Shown here: one piece after another, positions 27,433 through 35,755 of the stretch
Position numbering within the stretch: position 1 is the first letter of the stretch
How the letters are laid out: each line of letters starts with the position of its first letter
NCBI GenBank assembly: GCA_947477885.1
Contig: CANJUD010000004.1
Span: forward strand, 100,997-164,996
DNA length: 64,000 bases
Origin: Bacteroidota bacterium
GTDB lineage: Bacteria; Bacteroidota; Bacteroidia; UKL13-3
Direction: 5' to 3'
The notes under the pieces: model-generated
The model's input: the letters and a program-made list of their open reading frames with translations, nothing else
Told to the model about the DNA's origin: nothing
The model's database searches: none
Position numbers and translations under genes: made by a program

Positions 27433-27649
27433 ATATTTCGTCCCTGCGGGACTTTGCAAAACTACATATCCATTTTTGCTACCGATATTTCGTCCCTATG
27501 GGACTAACTTATTAATATGCATAATAAAAAAACTCGTAGGTATGAAATATCGGAGCACAAAATACCACAAGAGAGAAAAGTCCCATAGGGACGAAATATC
27601 GGTAGGACAAAAGACGACAAGAAAAGAAAGTCCCATAGGGACGAAATAT
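27433..27649. repeat. four copies of a 21-bp repeat in inverted pairs
   Basis: ATATTTCGTCCCTATGGGACT occurs at 27433-27453 (one variant base pair, CTGCGGG) and 27485-27505, and its reverse complement at 27579-27599 and 27629-27649. Copies within a pair are 50-52 bases apart start to start, with different sequence between. Each copy contains the small palindrome GTCCC-TA-GGGAC-like. This fills the gap between the MBL gene and the methyltransferase. It is not a CRISPR array: there are only two copies per direction. Confidence 0.75.
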
Positions 27650-27679
27650 TGAATTTCCCGAACGATTAGATATAAATTG

Positions 27680-28459
27680 CTACACCCATATTTTAAAATG
27701 CTCCCTCGCTTGATCTTTCTTGAAAAAAACCAAGCCGAAGCGATACAAATCAATAGTGATAGTAACACCAGGCATATTCTGCACTTCAAGCCACGCCAGT
27801 TCCATTTCTTTACTCCAGTGTATATCATCCAAAACTATTATAGTTTCATCATGCGATTTCTCAGCAAGCCAGCTAAAATATTTAATTGTGGGAGTAAACT
27901 TATGGTTCGCATCAATAAATGCAAAATCTATTTTGTCAATCAAAGCCTCAGTTTGCGGTAGCTTATCATCAATATTTCCATTGAAAACGGTGATGGTATC
28001 TGACAATTTCATTCGTTCAAAATTCTGTTCAGCAAATGCGGCTATTTGCGGGCTTCCTTCATACGTGAAAAGCTTGGCGGATTTATCGAGAGCTGATGCC
28101 ATATATAATGAACCCACGCCTAGCGAAGTTCCCAATTCAACTACCAATGATGGATGTGCAAATCGCACCAATCGGTGCAAAAGCCTGCCCCACTTGGGTG
28201 TAACGGCTGAGCGATTTGCTATTTCAGAAACTTTAAGTTTTTTATTATTGGTCTGGCCGGCTCCTAATTCTATATGTTCTAGTGTTTGAGAAGTATTTCG
28301 CAATTCATCAAAATATATCTCGGGTAATTTATAAGCTATATGCTCGCGCTTATCAGCAATTACTTTGGTTGCCAAATCATATACAAAGGGCGAATGTACC
28401 CCATGTCCTAACCTTTTGGCGGTGATAAAATGATTAACAAATGAACTAATTCTCGACAA
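27680..28459 (-). CDS. class I SAM-dependent O-methyltransferase
   Basis: A 259-residue methyltransferase. The SAM-binding motif I is VVELGTSLGVGSLYMASAL near residue 108, with LFTYEGSP as the acidic motif II and DFAFIDANHKFTPT as the motif with the metal-type acidic residue seen in the catechol O-methyltransferase group. The substrate is unknown. Its start codon directly follows the stop of phoH (no gap), so the two form one transcript, phoH first. Confidence 0.85.
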   Translation of the reverse strand: MSRISSFVNHFITAKRLGHGVHSPFVYDLATKVIADKREHIAYKLPEIYFDELRNTSQTLEHIELGAGQTNNKKLKVSEIANRSAVTPKWGRLLHRLVRFAHPSLVVELGTSLGVGSLYMASALDKSAKLFTYEGSPQIAAFAEQNFERMKLSDTITVFNGNIDDKLPQTEALIDKIDFAFIDANHKFTPTIKYFSWLAEKSHDETIIVLDDIHWSKEMELAWLEVQNMPGVTITIDLYRFGLVFFKKDQAREHFKIWV

Positions 28460-29422
28460 TTATTTTTTATCGTCTTTAGGATCTCTATTATATGCTTTGA
28501 TAATTTCTCTAACCAGTCTGTGTCGAACTACATCTTCTATAGTGAGCTGAATAACGCTGATACCTTTAATATCTTTCAATCTGTCAACAGCAGTAGGTAA
28601 GCCCGATTGTTGTTGCTTGGGCAAATCTATCTGTGTGATATCGCCTGTTATAATAAACTTTGCATGTGGTCCCATCCTAGTTAAAAACATTTTCAATTGC
28701 AGCTCAGTTGCGTTTTGTGCTTCGTCCAATATTACAAAAGCATTATCCAAAGTACGGCCACGCATAAAGGCCATTGGGGCAATTTCTATCACACGACTTT
28801 CTATATACTGCTTCAGTTTCTCAGCAGGAATCATATCATCCAAAGCATCATATAGCGGACGCAAATACGGATCTATTTTCTCTTTCAAATCGCCCGGCAA
28901 GAAACCCAGGTTCTCCCCTGCTTCTACAGCAGGTCGGGCAAGTATGATACGTTTTATTTCTTTGTTCTTCAAGGCTCTAACAGCCAATGCAACAGCAGTA
29001 TATGTTTTTCCAGTACCCGCTGGTCCAATGGCAAACAGGATATCATTAGTCTCCATCGATTCCACCATTTTCAACTGGTTGGGCGTGCGGGCTTTTATTA
29101 CTTTACCATTGGGTCCAAATACCAATACATCTTTATCTGTAGATGCTTGTGGCGTAGATTCCGAATCGGGTTTATGATTAAGTAAATCGGCAACATGGGT
29201 TTCAGTTAATGAGCCTTTCTTTAACAAATAGTCGACAAGTTGTGCTATTTTAACTTTCACATCTTGTATTTCATGGTCGTCGCCCACTATTTTGAGTTGA
29301 TTGCCACGGCTAATAATTTTGGTTTTAGGAAATGCCGCTTGGATAATTTTGAGGTTGGCGTTGTTCACACCAAGGAAGTCGGAGGGATTAACCTCATCGA
29401 GCATAATTTCGATTTCGTTCAA
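28460..29422 (-). CDS. PhoH-family ATPase
   Basis: A 320-residue cytoplasmic protein. The N-terminal KH-like part is at 1-110, then the PhoH ATPase core: GPAGTGKTYTAVALAV (Walker A) near 137, RIILARPAVEAGE, GFLPGDLKEK and FVILDEAQNAT (Walker B). The length and N-terminal region match the PhoH/YbeZ group, associated with RNA metabolism together with YbeY; the exact function is unsettled. It is driven by a good promoter match and transcribed with the methyltransferase gene. Confidence 0.92.
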   Translation of the reverse strand: MNEIEIMLDEVNPSDFLGVNNANLKIIQAAFPKTKIISRGNQLKIVGDDHEIQDVKVKIAQLVDYLLKKGSLTETHVADLLNHKPDSESTPQASTDKDVLVFGPNGKVIKARTPNQLKMVESMETNDILFAIGPAGTGKTYTAVALAVRALKNKEIKRIILARPAVEAGENLGFLPGDLKEKIDPYLRPLYDALDDMIPAEKLKQYIESRVIEIAPMAFMRGRTLDNAFVILDEAQNATELQLKMFLTRMGPHAKFIITGDITQIDLPKQQQSGLPTAVDRLKDIKGISVIQLTIEDVVRHRLVREIIKAYNRDPKDDKK

Positions 29423-29463
29423 ATTGTGGTAAAGGTTTTAATATATGGTGAGTGTTATTGGGT

Positions 29464-29471
29464 TAATTTTG
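29464..29471 (+). promoter_or_regulatory. -7 element of the SAM hydrolase promoter
   Basis: TAATTTTG on the plus strand, 28 bases before the GTG at 29500. It lies four bases from the divergent phoH -7 element. Confidence 0.5.
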
Positions 29472-29474
29472 CCC

Positions 29475-29506
29475 CAAAAGTAATAATAAATATTTCCAAG
29501 TGCAAA
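29475..29506 (-). promoter_or_regulatory. phoH promoter
   Basis: Minus strand TTTG (29506-29503), 20 bases, TACTTTTG (29482-29475), a full consensus match. It overlaps the start codon region of the divergent gene. Confidence 0.72.
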
Positions 29507-30258
29507 TCATTTCTTTGTTAAGCGACTGGCAAAATCAATCTGTATATGGTGCATGGGCAGAAGCAGCTTTGCTTTCTAGGGCGGCAGATTTGCGTATCAT
29601 CGAGCTCAGCAATCAAATTAATAATTTCGATTTGCCCCATGCGGCTTACTTGCTCAATATATCTTTTGCTAAGTTTCCTGAAGGAACTATCCATATCAAT
29701 TATATTGAAAGCGATAAAAAAGATAAAAAGATTCTTATTGCTCGTGCAAAAGGACAATATATAATATCAGCCAATAATGGTTTTATATCCATGCTTGATG
29801 ATATAGAAAAAGTATGGTTTTTCGAAAGTGTGGAAACACCTTTTAATTATATAAATCTATCTGCAGATATTGCGAAAAGGTTGAGCACGCATGAAGCAAT
29901 CGCAGAGTTTGCAAAAGAAACCAAAGATTATTTAAACCTGAACGAAGAGTATGATAAACCCTCACTCGCAGGCAATATGCTCACAGGCCATATCATGCAT
30001 GTGGATGGATTTGGAAACCTGCATACCAATATTAGTAAATCATATTTTGATAAGAATATAGGCGTAAAGAAATTTACTTTGTTTCTTCGCAGACACGATA
30101 CACACAACACCCTGCAAACACATTATATTGACAGACCCGAAACAGAGATTGTGATATTCTTCAACTCTTCAAATTATATGGAAATAGCCCAAAACAGACA
30201 AAATGCAGAAAAACTGATGGGGATGAAACTGGGAATGAAAGTGATTATAGAATTTTAG
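29500..30258 (+). CDS. SAM hydroxide adenosyltransferase (DUF62 / chlorinase-fluorinase family)
   Basis: A 252-residue protein of the family that splits S-adenosylmethionine with water (or a halide) into adenosine and methionine. The N-terminal ISLLSDWQ replaces the usual TDFG motif, and a C-terminal domain begins GHIMHVDGFGNLHTNI, which matches the family's VDxFGNL-type motif. The halide-specific fluorinase loop is not apparent, so hydrolase activity is more likely. It starts with GTG at 29500; no ATG gives a better N-terminus. Confidence 0.82.
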   Translation: MQIISLLSDWQNQSVYGAWAEAALLSRAADLRIIELSNQINNFDLPHAAYLLNISFAKFPEGTIHINYIESDKKDKKILIARAKGQYIISANNGFISMLDDIEKVWFFESVETPFNYINLSADIAKRLSTHEAIAEFAKETKDYLNLNEEYDKPSLAGNMLTGHIMHVDGFGNLHTNISKSYFDKNIGVKKFTLFLRRHDTHNTLQTHYIDRPETEIVIFFNSSNYMEIAQNRQNAEKLMGMKLGMKVIIEF

Positions 30259-30263
30259 GCAAT

Positions 30264-30286
30264 GTCAGTCAGAGTTCATCGAAGAC
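30264..30286. repeat. half copy of the GTCAGTCTGAG repeat
   Basis: GTCAGTCAGAGTTCATCGAAGAC resembles the left arm at 11161-11183, followed by a short hairpin GAAGACGGTCTTC. Confidence 0.5.
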
Positions 30287-30320
30287 GGTCTTCGGCAACA
30301 CAAACCAAAACAGCATATAT

Positions 30321-30620
30321 ATGATAGTAAGAATCGTTCAAATGACTTTTAAAGCTAGTGAAGTAGATTACTTTATTGAAGAAGTATTTAACCGCTCCAA
30401 AACATTTATAAGAAACTTTGAAGGTTGTTCTCATTTGGAATTACACCGAGATGCAACTCAGAAAAATATATTATATACTTATAGCATTTGGGAAAATGAA
30501 GATTGCCTAAATGCATATAGAAACTCTGAGCTCTTTAACAATACTTGGGCACGAACAAAAGTTTTATTTACCGATAAGCCCAAGGCTTTTAGTTTGGAGA
30601 AATTGCAGGAGGTATTATAA
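30321..30620 (+). CDS. antibiotic biosynthesis monooxygenase-family protein
   Basis: A 99-residue ferredoxin-like alpha/beta-barrel protein of the ABM family. It begins MIVRIVQMTFKASEVDYF, has the central GCSHLELHRDA and the helix-strand YSIWENEDCLNAYRNSELF. Members act as quinol or heme-related monooxygenases, but many are uncharacterised. No cofactor residue can be named. It lies between a repeat and a convergent SDR gene. Confidence 0.8.
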   Translation: MIVRIVQMTFKASEVDYFIEEVFNRSKTFIRNFEGCSHLELHRDATQKNILYTYSIWENEDCLNAYRNSELFNNTWARTKVLFTDKPKAFSLEKLQEVL

Positions 30621-30645
30621 TAATATCATCCATTCAGGGTTTTTT

Positions 30646-31434
30646 TTACAAACACCCCGTCCTTCCTCCATCCACCGGCACATTAATTCCATTAATATAA
30701 CCCGCAAGCGGACTCGCCAAAAAAGTAATTGCATTCGCAATCTCACTCGGGTTTCCAAATCTTCCCGCAGGGATTTCGCCTAGCATTTCTTTTTCTACCT
30801 CTGCCCTATCGTGGCCACTGTTTTTTGATTTATTTTGTATAATAGTTTCCAATCTTTCTGTACTCGTAGCTCCAGGTAATACATTATTTACTGTGATACC
30901 AAATGATGCTAACTCATTCGCTATAGTCTTTGCCCAGCTTGCTACAGCACCACGAATTGTATTTGATACACCAAGTCCTTTCAAAGGCTGTTTAACAGAA
31001 GTGCTTATTATATTAATTATTCTTCCATAGCCCGCTTCTTTCATACCCGGAGAAAGTGTTTGCACCAAAATCTGATTACATAATAAATGTTGTTTAAACG
31101 CATTCACATAATCCATTGGGTCAGCGTCAATAGCTTTACCTGCTGCGGGACCGCCGGTGTTGTTCACGAGTATATGGCAAGTATTTGTCTCCGCCCAGGC
31201 TTCTATTTTCTCTTGCAAAAAAACAGGTTGGGCAAAATCGGCTTGTATATAATTGTGGGTTTGGCCTGCTTTGTTATCCAATGTTTTTAGGGCTTCTTCT
31301 AGCTTTTCTTTGTTTCTAGCAACCAAAGTAATCGTTGCTCCGGCTAGTGCCATTTGCTGCGCAGTGGCAAGACCAATTCCTTGGGTTGAGCCGCATACAA
31401 CGGCGTGTTTAGTTGTTAAATCTATCGTTATCAT
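30646..31434 (-). CDS. SDR-family oxidoreductase with atypical active site
   Basis: A 262-residue short-chain dehydrogenase fold. The dinucleotide site is AVVCGSTQGIGLATAQQ, with a second motif VNNTGGP near residue 90. The C-terminus has VDGGRTGCL. The canonical Y-x-x-x-K is not present: after the serine of INIISTSVK the expected position reads S-N-T-I-R. Classical SDR catalysis via Tyr/Lys is therefore doubtful; the family assignment (Rossmann fold) is secure. It is convergent with the monooxygenase gene. Confidence 0.88.
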   Translation of the reverse strand: MITIDLTTKHAVVCGSTQGIGLATAQQMALAGATITLVARNKEKLEEALKTLDNKAGQTHNYIQADFAQPVFLQEKIEAWAETNTCHILVNNTGGPAAGKAIDADPMDYVNAFKQHLLCNQILVQTLSPGMKEAGYGRIINIISTSVKQPLKGLGVSNTIRGAVASWAKTIANELASFGITVNNVLPGATSTERLETIIQNKSKNSGHDRAEVEKEMLGEIPAGRFGNPSEIANAITFLASPLAGYINGINVPVDGGRTGCL

Positions 31435-31456
31435 ATATCTCTTTTTTTAGTTTGTT

Positions 31457-31525
31457 GTCATGCTGAACTTGTTTCTAAATCTCTATTAACACTCGAAAAG
31501 GATTCTGAAATAAATTCAGGATGAC
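31457..31525. repeat. dispersed palindromic repeat (GTCATGCTGAA...TTCAGGATGAC)
   Basis: GTCATGCTGAACTTGTTTC and GATTCTGAAATAAATTCAGGATGAC face each other across about 26 bases between the SDR and S9 peptidase starts. This resembles a repeat often seen between genes in Bacteroidota. Confidence 0.55.
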
Positions 31526-31563
31526 GGTGCGGATTGTCCTGTTGTTAATTGCTCTTTACACTT

Positions 31564-31571
31564 TATTTTTG
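31564..31571 (+). promoter_or_regulatory. -7 element of the S9 peptidase promoter
   Basis: TATTTTTG, 22 bases before the ATG; GTTG 20 bases upstream is a weak -33. Confidence 0.45.
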
Positions 31572-31593
31572 AAGCCACAATTTTACGCACTTT

Positions 31594-33627
31594 ATGAAAC
31601 TTTCCCGTATTGTTTTTTTCTTTTGTTTTTGCTGGCAATTCTCTCACGCACAAAATATGATAACACCCGAAACCCTTTGGAAACTTGGCCGTATAAATGA
31701 GCCTCGTCTTTCGCCCGATAAAAAAATGCTGATTTATGGCGTGAAACGCTATGATGTAGCCGAGAACAAAGGCACTACTACATTATATAAAGTAGGTTTC
31801 AGTGCTACCTCTGCTCCCAAAGCAATTGCAGACTCAACTTATAATCCTTCGGCTGCAAAATATTCATCTGATGGTAAACGTATTGGTTTCCTATCAGCAA
31901 AAAGTGGCAGCAGCCAAGTATGGGAAATGAAAACTGATGGCAGCAGCAAACACCAAGTTACCAATTATCCCGATGATGTAAATGGCTTTAGCTACTCGCC
32001 CGATGGAAAACATTTGATGCTGATCATGGAAGTAAAGCTCGACCAAACCATCACCGAACAATATCCTGACCTGCCCAAAGTAAAAGCAAAAATAATCGAT
32101 GCCCTCGCCTACCGCCATTGGGACCACTGGGAAGACGAAAGCTACAGTCATATATTTTATGTAAAGTATGATAGTGGTTTAATTACCGGAACGCCTTATG
32201 ATATCATGAAAGACCAACGCTACGAAAGTCCCTTACAGCCTATGGGTGGCGAAGAACAAATATGTTGGAGTCCTGATGGGAAAAGTATTATATATACTTG
32301 CAAAAAGAATTCGGGAACTGAGTTCGCTTATTCTACCAATAGCAATTTGTTCTGCTTTGATATGGACACCAAAGTAACAAGCAATCTCACCGACGGCATG
32401 GTGGGCTATGACCAAGACCCACAGTGCAGTGCCGATGGTAAAAAATTATTCTGGCTTAGCATGGAAAAGCCAGGTTACGAGAGCGACAAAAACCGTTTGA
32501 TGTGTTACGATTTCGACAAGAAAGATAAGTATGAAATTACAAGTACCCTCGATAGAACGGTAGATAATTTTTGCATCGCACCACACGGCCAACATATATA
32601 CTTTATTGCCATTACTGAGGGTACTAAACAAATATATAGTTACGATTTTAAAAGCAAAAAGATAAACCAAATCACCCATGGCGATCACGATTATTTGAGT
32701 GTGGAATGGCAAAATGAAAAAACATTAGTAGGCAGCAAACAAAGCATGAGCATGCCCACCGAATTATATACTATTACAATTAGCAAAGGCAAGGAAACCC
32801 GCGTATCGCATGTAAATGATGAGTATTGGGGAAAACAAAAAATGGGCAGAATAGAAAAGCGTTTTATAAAAGCCACCGACGGAAAAACTATATTAACCTG
32901 GGTTATATATCCTCCCGATTTCGATGCTGCAAAAAAATACCCCACACTATTATACTGCCAAGGCGGCCCACAAAGTCCCGTCTCACAATTTTTTAGTTAC
33001 CGTTGGAATTTTCAGTTAATGGCAGCAAATGGATATATTATAGTAGCACCCAACCGCCGCGGACTGCAAGGCTTTGGAAAGGAATGGAACGACCAAATTA
33101 TTGGCGACTACGGTGGCCAATGTATCGCCGATTACCTCAGTGCCATCGATACCCTAGCCAAAGAAAAATATGTAGACAAAGACCGCCTGGGTTGCGTAGG
33201 TGCAAGCTTTGGCGGCTACAGTGCGTATTGGTTGGCAGGCCATCACAACAAGCGCTTCAAATGTTTCATCTCACATTGTGGTATGTTCAATATGGAAAGT
33301 TGGTATGGCACCACCGAGGAAATGTTCTTTGCCAAAAACGACCAAAAAGGCTCGTACTGGGACAACCCCACAAACTATAATAAGTTCTCGCCTCACCACT
33401 TTGTACAAAACTGGGACGCTCCTATTCTAATCATACATAACGAAAAAGATTTTCGAGTTCCCATTGGCCAAGGCATGGAAGCCTTTACCGCAGCCCAAAG
33501 CCGCAATATCCCCAGCCGCTTCCTCTACTTCCCCGATGAGAACCACTGGGTAAGCAAACCACAGAATAGTATCCTGTGGCAAAGGTTGTATTTTGAGTGG
33601 TTGGATAAGTGGCTCAAAAAAGAATAG
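31594..33627 (+). CDS. S9-family prolyl oligopeptidase-like peptidase
   Basis: A 677-residue exported peptidase. A signal peptide (MKLSRIVFFFCFCWQFSHAQ) precedes a seven-bladed-type propeller with WD/TolB-like units (SPDKKMLIYG, YSSDGKRIGFL, SPDGKHLMLI) to about residue 400. The alpha/beta-hydrolase catalytic domain follows: GASFGGYS with the nucleophilic Ser at about 540, NEKDFRVP with the Asp and DENHW with the His. It acts on peptides in the periplasm, as dipeptidyl or acyl-peptide hydrolase. The repeat sits in front of it. Confidence 0.92.
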   Translation: MKLSRIVFFFCFCWQFSHAQNMITPETLWKLGRINEPRLSPDKKMLIYGVKRYDVAENKGTTTLYKVGFSATSAPKAIADSTYNPSAAKYSSDGKRIGFLSAKSGSSQVWEMKTDGSSKHQVTNYPDDVNGFSYSPDGKHLMLIMEVKLDQTITEQYPDLPKVKAKIIDALAYRHWDHWEDESYSHIFYVKYDSGLITGTPYDIMKDQRYESPLQPMGGEEQICWSPDGKSIIYTCKKNSGTEFAYSTNSNLFCFDMDTKVTSNLTDGMVGYDQDPQCSADGKKLFWLSMEKPGYESDKNRLMCYDFDKKDKYEITSTLDRTVDNFCIAPHGQHIYFIAITEGTKQIYSYDFKSKKINQITHGDHDYLSVEWQNEKTLVGSKQSMSMPTELYTITISKGKETRVSHVNDEYWGKQKMGRIEKRFIKATDGKTILTWVIYPPDFDAAKKYPTLLYCQGGPQSPVSQFFSYRWNFQLMAANGYIIVAPNRRGLQGFGKEWNDQIIGDYGGQCIADYLSAIDTLAKEKYVDKDRLGCVGASFGGYSAYWLAGHHNKRFKCFISHCGMFNMESWYGTTEEMFFAKNDQKGSYWDNPTNYNKFSPHHFVQNWDAPILIIHNEKDFRVPIGQGMEAFTAAQSRNIPSRFLYFPDENHWVSKPQNSILWQRLYFEWLDKWLKKE

Positions 33628-33671
33628 AGAAAAGATTAAAGACTAGGGCTGTTATCATTTATATACATCTC

Positions 33672-33820
33672 ATGAAAAAGAAGAATAAAATTTCGACGCT
33701 ATAAAAGTGATGCGTGAAATTAGAGACCAATTAAGTTTAGAGATAATGAACATGACCTACGAAGTAGGACGAGCATATTTAGATAAACTTTTAAAAGAAG
33801 GATTTGTGAAGAGCAAATAG
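33672..33820 (+). pseudogene. small protein broken by one frameshift
   Basis: The ATG at 33672 gives MKKKNK and then a stop after ISTL. In the next frame the sense continues from about 33689 as NFDAIKVMREIRDQLSLEI to YLDKLLKEGFVKSK and a TAG at 33818-33820. One missing A in the A-run at 33687-33690 would restore a single ~49-residue protein. It resembles short proteins that often precede toxin genes in Bacteroidota, but that identity is a guess. Confidence 0.4.
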
Positions 33821-33850
33821 TTCTCTTTCATAGCTCGGAAACAACTAATT

Positions 33851-34060
33851 TTATTTGTCCATTGATTTGGCCACCTCTACCCCATCTTTGTAAAACTTAC
33901 ATTCAGTTGCATTGCCTAATTTATCATAAGTATTCCAAACGCTGTCTTGTTTTTCTTTTTTTGTAGTAACCTTCTCCGTCAACATATATTTTGAATTTGA
34001 ACAGTGGAGCATGGAAGTATATGCTGGTTTTATGGCTATTGAACATAACAAACAAACCAT
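33851..34060 (-). pseudogene. possible remnant of a MORN/YwqK-like lipoprotein
   Basis: The last 45 residues have a protein-like pattern: KVTTKKEKQDSVWNTYDKL, GNATECKFYKDGVEV, similar to W-x-x-Y-D-x-x-G-N repeat units of MORN/YwqK-type proteins. The upstream part (a cysteine-rich stretch ending LHCSNSKYM) resembles a lipobox, but no proper signal sequence precedes it. It overlaps the start of the plus-strand remnant at 34011, so one of the two is decayed or chance. Confidence 0.3.
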
Positions 34061-34522
34061 GTCACTGTCGCCTTATATTACTTGGGCAGTTTGCAAAAAA
34101 GATGCACCACCCATCGAAGAAGATTTCATGTTACTACGAATAGCCAGTGAGCCCGATTTATGGGAATCCAGAATGGCAAGCCAGGCTCCCATCCCTCCTA
34201 TCTATGTACCCATTATTAATACTGATATTGCGAATGCAATGACTTATTTAAATACTTATCTCAAACAACAAAATACTGATGCATTGGGCGAAAAAGTAAA
34301 ATCAATAAAACAATTAGATATACAGTTTATTGTAACATGGGCCGCTACCATTGCAATGTGCAGACTTCAAATAAAGCACTTAATGCAAACGATGCGGAAC
34401 GCATACAATTACTTCTTTTAAATCTCCCGCACCAATGGCAACCAGCCCAAGAATATAATATAGTAGACGGCGACAAGCTATATAAAGTCAATTATAAAGT
34501 GCATTTACAAATTAAGTTTTAA
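34011..34522 (+). pseudogene. TonB-C-terminal-like protein, frameshifted
   Basis: Two overlapping frames make one protein. The first runs from 34011 through PPIYVPIINTDIANAMTYL to LDIQFIVTW at about 34338. The second continues GRYHCNVQTSNKALNANDAE to NLPHQWQPAQE and the ending YKVNYKVHLQIKF, a TonB C-terminal-like pattern (strand, LP.W.P, KV.Y.V...F). A single missing base near 34338 explains the break. The N-terminal part has no recognisable start. Confidence 0.4.
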
Positions 34523-34537
34523 TGAAAACCAATTCAT

Positions 34538-34545
34538 TATATTTG
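34538..34545 (+). promoter_or_regulatory. -7 element of the Kir channel promoter
   Basis: TATATTTG, 41 bases before the ATG at 34586, matches TAnnTTTG. A TTTT at 34517-34520 is a poor -33. Confidence 0.45.
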
Positions 34546-34585
34546 CAAACAATACATACACAGTTTTGTTAATTTTGGAAAGTTT

Positions 34586-35584
34586 ATGTTTCATAAAAAA
34601 CCACACAGGAATGCAGAGCCGCCAAAAGATTTGGGATTTGGCACCCAAGTACAAAGTGGACAAGGGCGATTGATTAATGGCGATGGCTCTTTTAATGTGC
34701 GTCGCAAGGGATTTCCATTGCTTGAGAGACTTAGTTTCTATCACCAGCTTATAGCGATGCCTTGGTGGAAATTCCATTTGCTGGTATTCCTTGTATACTT
34801 TGTCGCCAATTTATTATTTGCTTGTGTGTATTGTATTATAGGTTTGGAACATTTGGGCGGCATGCAAATGGATGCCTCTCCTTTGGATAAATTCTGGGAA
34901 TCGTTTTTCTTCTCAGCACAAACACTTACTACAGTTGGTTATGGTCGCATTAATCCTGTTGGATTTACTGCCTCAACCGTTTCGGCCATTGAATCATTAT
35001 CTGGGTTGCTAGGTTTTGCCTTAGCCACCGGACTTATATATGGTCGATTTGCCCGGCCAGTTGCCAATATATTATTTTCTAAAACAAGTGTTATAGCCCC
35101 TTTCCAAGACATGAATGCCTGGATGTTTCGGATGGTAAATGCACGAGATAATCAGTTGATTGAAGTGGAAGTACAGGTTAATATTACCTATATAAAAACA
35201 GTCAATGGAAAACCACTTAGGCAATATGCTGCATTGGAATTAGAACGAAACAAAGTAACCATGTTCCCCACTACCTGGACCATTGTTCATCCGCTTACTG
35301 ATAAAAGTCCGTTATATAATATTGGTCCTAATGAAATGCGTGACATGCAATTAGAGTTTATGATCATGGTAAAAGCTTTCGATGATGGATTCTCAACCAA
35401 TGTCCATTCACGATATTCATATATAGTGGAAGATGTGGAATGGGGCGAAAAATTTGTAAATATACACGAAACCACACCTGATGGAAAAACACTAATACGT
35501 CTTGATAGACTGGACTTGCGTGAGAAAGCAGAACTACATGGTACTGGTGTTAAAACAGAAAAGCCTGGTCAAGCAAGAGCCTAA
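34586..35584 (+). CDS. inward-rectifier potassium channel (KirBac-type)
   Basis: A 332-residue channel. A slide-helix region precedes the first membrane helix (about 62-86). The pore helix and selectivity filter TLTTVGYGR are at 113-121, and the second helix is about 130-155, ending at RFARP. Residues 160-310 are the C-terminal cytoplasmic Ig-like domain found in Kir channels (NVHSRYSYIVEDV, WTIVHPL). It should conduct K+ as a tetramer. The domain order and length match bacterial KirBac. Single-gene transcription unit with a possible promoter. Confidence 0.93.
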   Translation: MFHKKPHRNAEPPKDLGFGTQVQSGQGRLINGDGSFNVRRKGFPLLERLSFYHQLIAMPWWKFHLLVFLVYFVANLLFACVYCIIGLEHLGGMQMDASPLDKFWESFFFSAQTLTTVGYGRINPVGFTASTVSAIESLSGLLGFALATGLIYGRFARPVANILFSKTSVIAPFQDMNAWMFRMVNARDNQLIEVEVQVNITYIKTVNGKPLRQYAALELERNKVTMFPTTWTIVHPLTDKSPLYNIGPNEMRDMQLEFMIMVKAFDDGFSTNVHSRYSYIVEDVEWGEKFVNIHETTPDGKTLIRLDRLDLREKAELHGTGVKTEKPGQARA

Positions 35585-35716
35585 ACTACTATTTCCATTT
35601 TTTATTTTATCAAACACTGCCAGTATGTCTACCAATGCTAATTTTATTGAACCATTGAAAACAAAGGCTTCCAAAAATAAAAATAGCCAAAAAGTCGCAC
35701 AATAACATTTGAGGTT

Positions 35717-35724
35717 TAAATTTG
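35717..35724 (+). promoter_or_regulatory. -7 element of the sigma-54 activator promoter
   Basis: TAAATTTG, 32 bases before the ATG at 35756. Confidence 0.45.
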
Positions 35725-35755
35725 CAAACCACTGCGGGTAAGCGCAAGTACATAT

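Noticed and set aside
27433-27649. CRISPR-like array
   Set aside because: Only two copies in each orientation, spacers are not uniform, and there are no cas genes. Classified as dispersed inverted repeats.
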